Source: Savagea serpentis (GTDB lineage Bacteria > Bacillota > Bacilli > Bacillales_A > Planococcaceae). From it: a DNA stretch of 64,000 nt. Position numbers and translations under genes: made by a program. The notes beneath the pieces are model-generated. The model did not search any database, had not been told where the DNA came from, and saw only the letters and a list, made by a program, of their open reading frames with translations. Position 1 is the first letter of the stretch, and each line of letters opens with the position of its first letter. Of the stretch, positions 62,919 through 64,000 are shown piece after piece. The DNA lies in NCBI RefSeq assembly GCF_015351395.1, contig NZ_JADKPV010000001.1, positions 62,001-126,000 of the forward strand, read 5' to 3'.

Positions 62919-63281
62919 TTACGCTTGCACGTAAGGTTTTAATTCTTCTAATACTTGTTGTAATGTTTTTTCGCAATCTTTTACGAGGTTTTCAGGGAAC
63001 ACTTCATCTTCGCCATACTCTACGCCGAATGGGTAGTAGTGTTTGCCGAGTACTGGTTTTTTTAGCGTGATTTCTGCTTGACCAGATCCGATATCTCCAT
63101 CTTCAGTGTATCCGAATACACGTAAGTAGTATGTACCTTCTTTGATGACATACTTTTTGTCAAATGTAATACGCTCGTAGTCCCACTGTCCATCAACGAA
63201 AAGGTCATGCTTGTGCATAATTTCTTTTAATAGACGTAAATCTACTACGAGTGACTCAAGCCCTGTATTTTCAATATACAT
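62919..63281 (-). CDS. YugN-like family protein
   Basis: A 120-residue soluble protein fitting the YugN-like family of Bacillales, unknown function. It is strand-rich with FVDGQWDYERITFDKKYV and GTYYLRVFGYTEDGDIG in the middle and PFGVEYGEDEVFP near the end. ATG at 63281 has AAAGGAGG 8 bases upstream; the longer reading opening at 63401 would run through the promoter and is rejected. It is monocistronic. Confidence 0.86.
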   Translation of the reverse strand: MYIENTGLESLVVDLRLLKEIMHKHDLFVDGQWDYERITFDKKYVIKEGTYYLRVFGYTEDGDIGSGQAEITLKKPVLGKHYYPFGVEYGEDEVFPENLVKDCEKTLQQVLEELKPYVQA

Positions 63282-63330
63282 TAATAAGTCCTCCTTTATA
63301 AATGGCGCAATCGTTCGCTTATACTTATTA

Positions 63331-63359
63331 ATCATAGAACAAAACATCAATAGTTGCAA
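63331..63359 (-). promoter_or_regulatory. Sigma-A promoter of the YugN-like gene
   Basis: On the minus strand TTGCAA, 17 bases and TATGAT lie about 50 bases ahead of the start; well-spaced and well matched. Confidence 0.72.
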
Positions 63360-63444
63360 CGCATTTCTAAATTTTTTAAGAGACTGTTCACAAATTGGCA
63401 ATAAAGTCGATTATACTAGAGATAGAATGAGAGGAGGTACCGAT

Positions 63445-64000
63445 ATGTGGAGAAAGTTTGTGTTTCCTTTTTTATTTATCATAATCATTATCGTTGTTAT
63501 GGAGACGATCAACAGTCAAATGAAAGAAAGCCAAATATTAAATAAAGAAGCTGCACAGCCGACTCCAATAAGCCCGTCAATCTCTCATCAGTTTGAACAG
63601 TATGAGGAGCTATTGGAACGTCCGAAAATCGGTTTATCGACATATGTTTCTCATCCGATTGAAGAGTGGATAGAGAAGTACGGAGAGCCGTCACGAATCG
63701 AACCGTCTTTATATGCGTATCATTGGTACATCTATCCGAAAATGCGCACGATGGTCGGTGTTAACACAGATGGTACAATCAATCAAATTTATACGATGAA
63801 TGAAGAATTAAATACAGAGCCATATCGCATTGATGAATCGGTGGAACATGTGTTAAGCACAGCGATTTTAAATACAGAAGTTGCTTTTCAACATGAAGAT
63901 AATCAATATATTTTTACATTGACGCAAGAAGATATACAGGAACGCTTATTGCTTGCGTTTCAGCAATTGAATATGCAAATTTATTTCGATGTGGAAGAAA
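63445..64000 (+). CDS. ylbC: CAP-associated-domain protein, YlbC-like (cut by window end)
   Basis: The first 185 codons of a gene that runs past the window end without a stop. An N-terminal membrane anchor (about residues 5-20, FVFPFLFIIIIIVVM) is followed by a spacer and a CAP-associated N-terminal domain, recognised from KIGLSTYVSHPIEEWIEKYG near 70, SLYAYHWYIYP near 95 and the repeated VGVNTDGTINQIYTMNE near 107. The C-terminal CAP/SCP domain expected of YlbC is beyond the window. GAGGAGG lies 8 bases before ATG at 63445. B. subtilis ylbC lies downstream of the ctaG region too. Confidence 0.82.
   Translation, partial: MWRKFVFPFLFIIIIIVVMETINSQMKESQILNKEAAQPTPISPSISHQFEQYEELLERPKIGLSTYVSHPIEEWIEKYGEPSRIEPSLYAYHWYIYPKMRTMVGVNTDGTINQIYTMNEELNTEPYRIDESVEHVLSTAILNTEVAFQHEDNQYIFTLTQEDIQERLLLAFQQLNMQIYFDVEE

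Overview
The window is chromosomal DNA from a low-to-mid GC Gram-positive bacterium of the order Bacillales. This rests on conserved gene neighbourhoods (murJ/rsuA-like, ytoP/ytpQ/ytpR/sftA/murC, ytxGH/aroA/ccpA/acuC/acuA/tyrS, typA/ylaH/ylaN/ftsW/pycA/ctaABCDEFG), strong AGGAGG-type ribosome binding sites, frequent TTG and GTG starts, a T-box, a purine riboswitch and a sigma-B-type promoter. I cannot fix the genus. No sporulation-specific gene is visible, so a non-sporulating Bacillales genus such as Exiguobacterium is possible. No rRNA, tRNA, CRISPR array, insertion sequence or prophage was seen; this is almost entirely ordinary core genome.

Layout. 1-4.1 kb: a catabolic cassette of an iron-type alcohol dehydrogenase, a methylmalonate-semialdehyde-type dehydrogenase and a GntP-family permease, preceded by two phased operator-like repeats. 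4.2-5.7 kb: a guanine-type riboswitch in front of a xanthine/uracil permease. 5.7-12.2 kb: an HI0933-type flavoprotein, the lipid II flippase MurJ, a pseudouridine synthase, a BCCT osmolyte transporter and a small DeoR-type regulator. 12.3-18.3 kb: an EAL-CBS-GGDEF protein, trmB with an uncharacterised partner, a YtnP-type lactonase homologue and an M42 aminopeptidase. 18.4-20.1 kb: the least ordinary stretch, with a plasmid-type RepA_N-like protein and three tiny proteins (DUF1659, DUF2922, YvrJ). 20.1-27.6 kb: a lipoprotein, ytpQ, ytpR, sftA, murC and the ytxG-ytxH stress pair behind a near-consensus sigma-B promoter. 27.7-38.7 kb: a long FtsA-like protein with repeated C-terminal domains, aroA, ccpA, acuC, acuA, a class A penicillin-binding protein and T-box-controlled tyrS. 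38.9-42.7 kb: a thiol-redox operon (ccdA, ResA-like) and a two-component system. 42.8-45 kb: two U32 proteins for tRNA wobble hydroxylation. 45.2-64 kb: ylaF, typA, ylaH, ylaI, ylaN, ftsW, pycA and the complete cta set for heme A and caa3-type cytochrome c oxidase, then yozB-like, an AI-2E-family permease, a YugN-like protein and a ylbC-like gene cut by the window end.

Functionally the window joins carbon-overflow control (CcpA, the AcuA/AcuC acetylation pair, pyruvate carboxylase) with aerobic respiration, and cell-wall growth (MurJ, MurC, PBP, FtsW) with chromosome segregation (SftA). The most unusual features are the tandem beta-grasp-like repeats on the FtsA-like ATPase, the RepA_N-like gene on the chromosome, the acuA/acuC pair without acuB or acsA, and the unusual layout downstream of the riboswitch. 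Nothing here looks like a complete undescribed system; the best candidates are single genes or sites.
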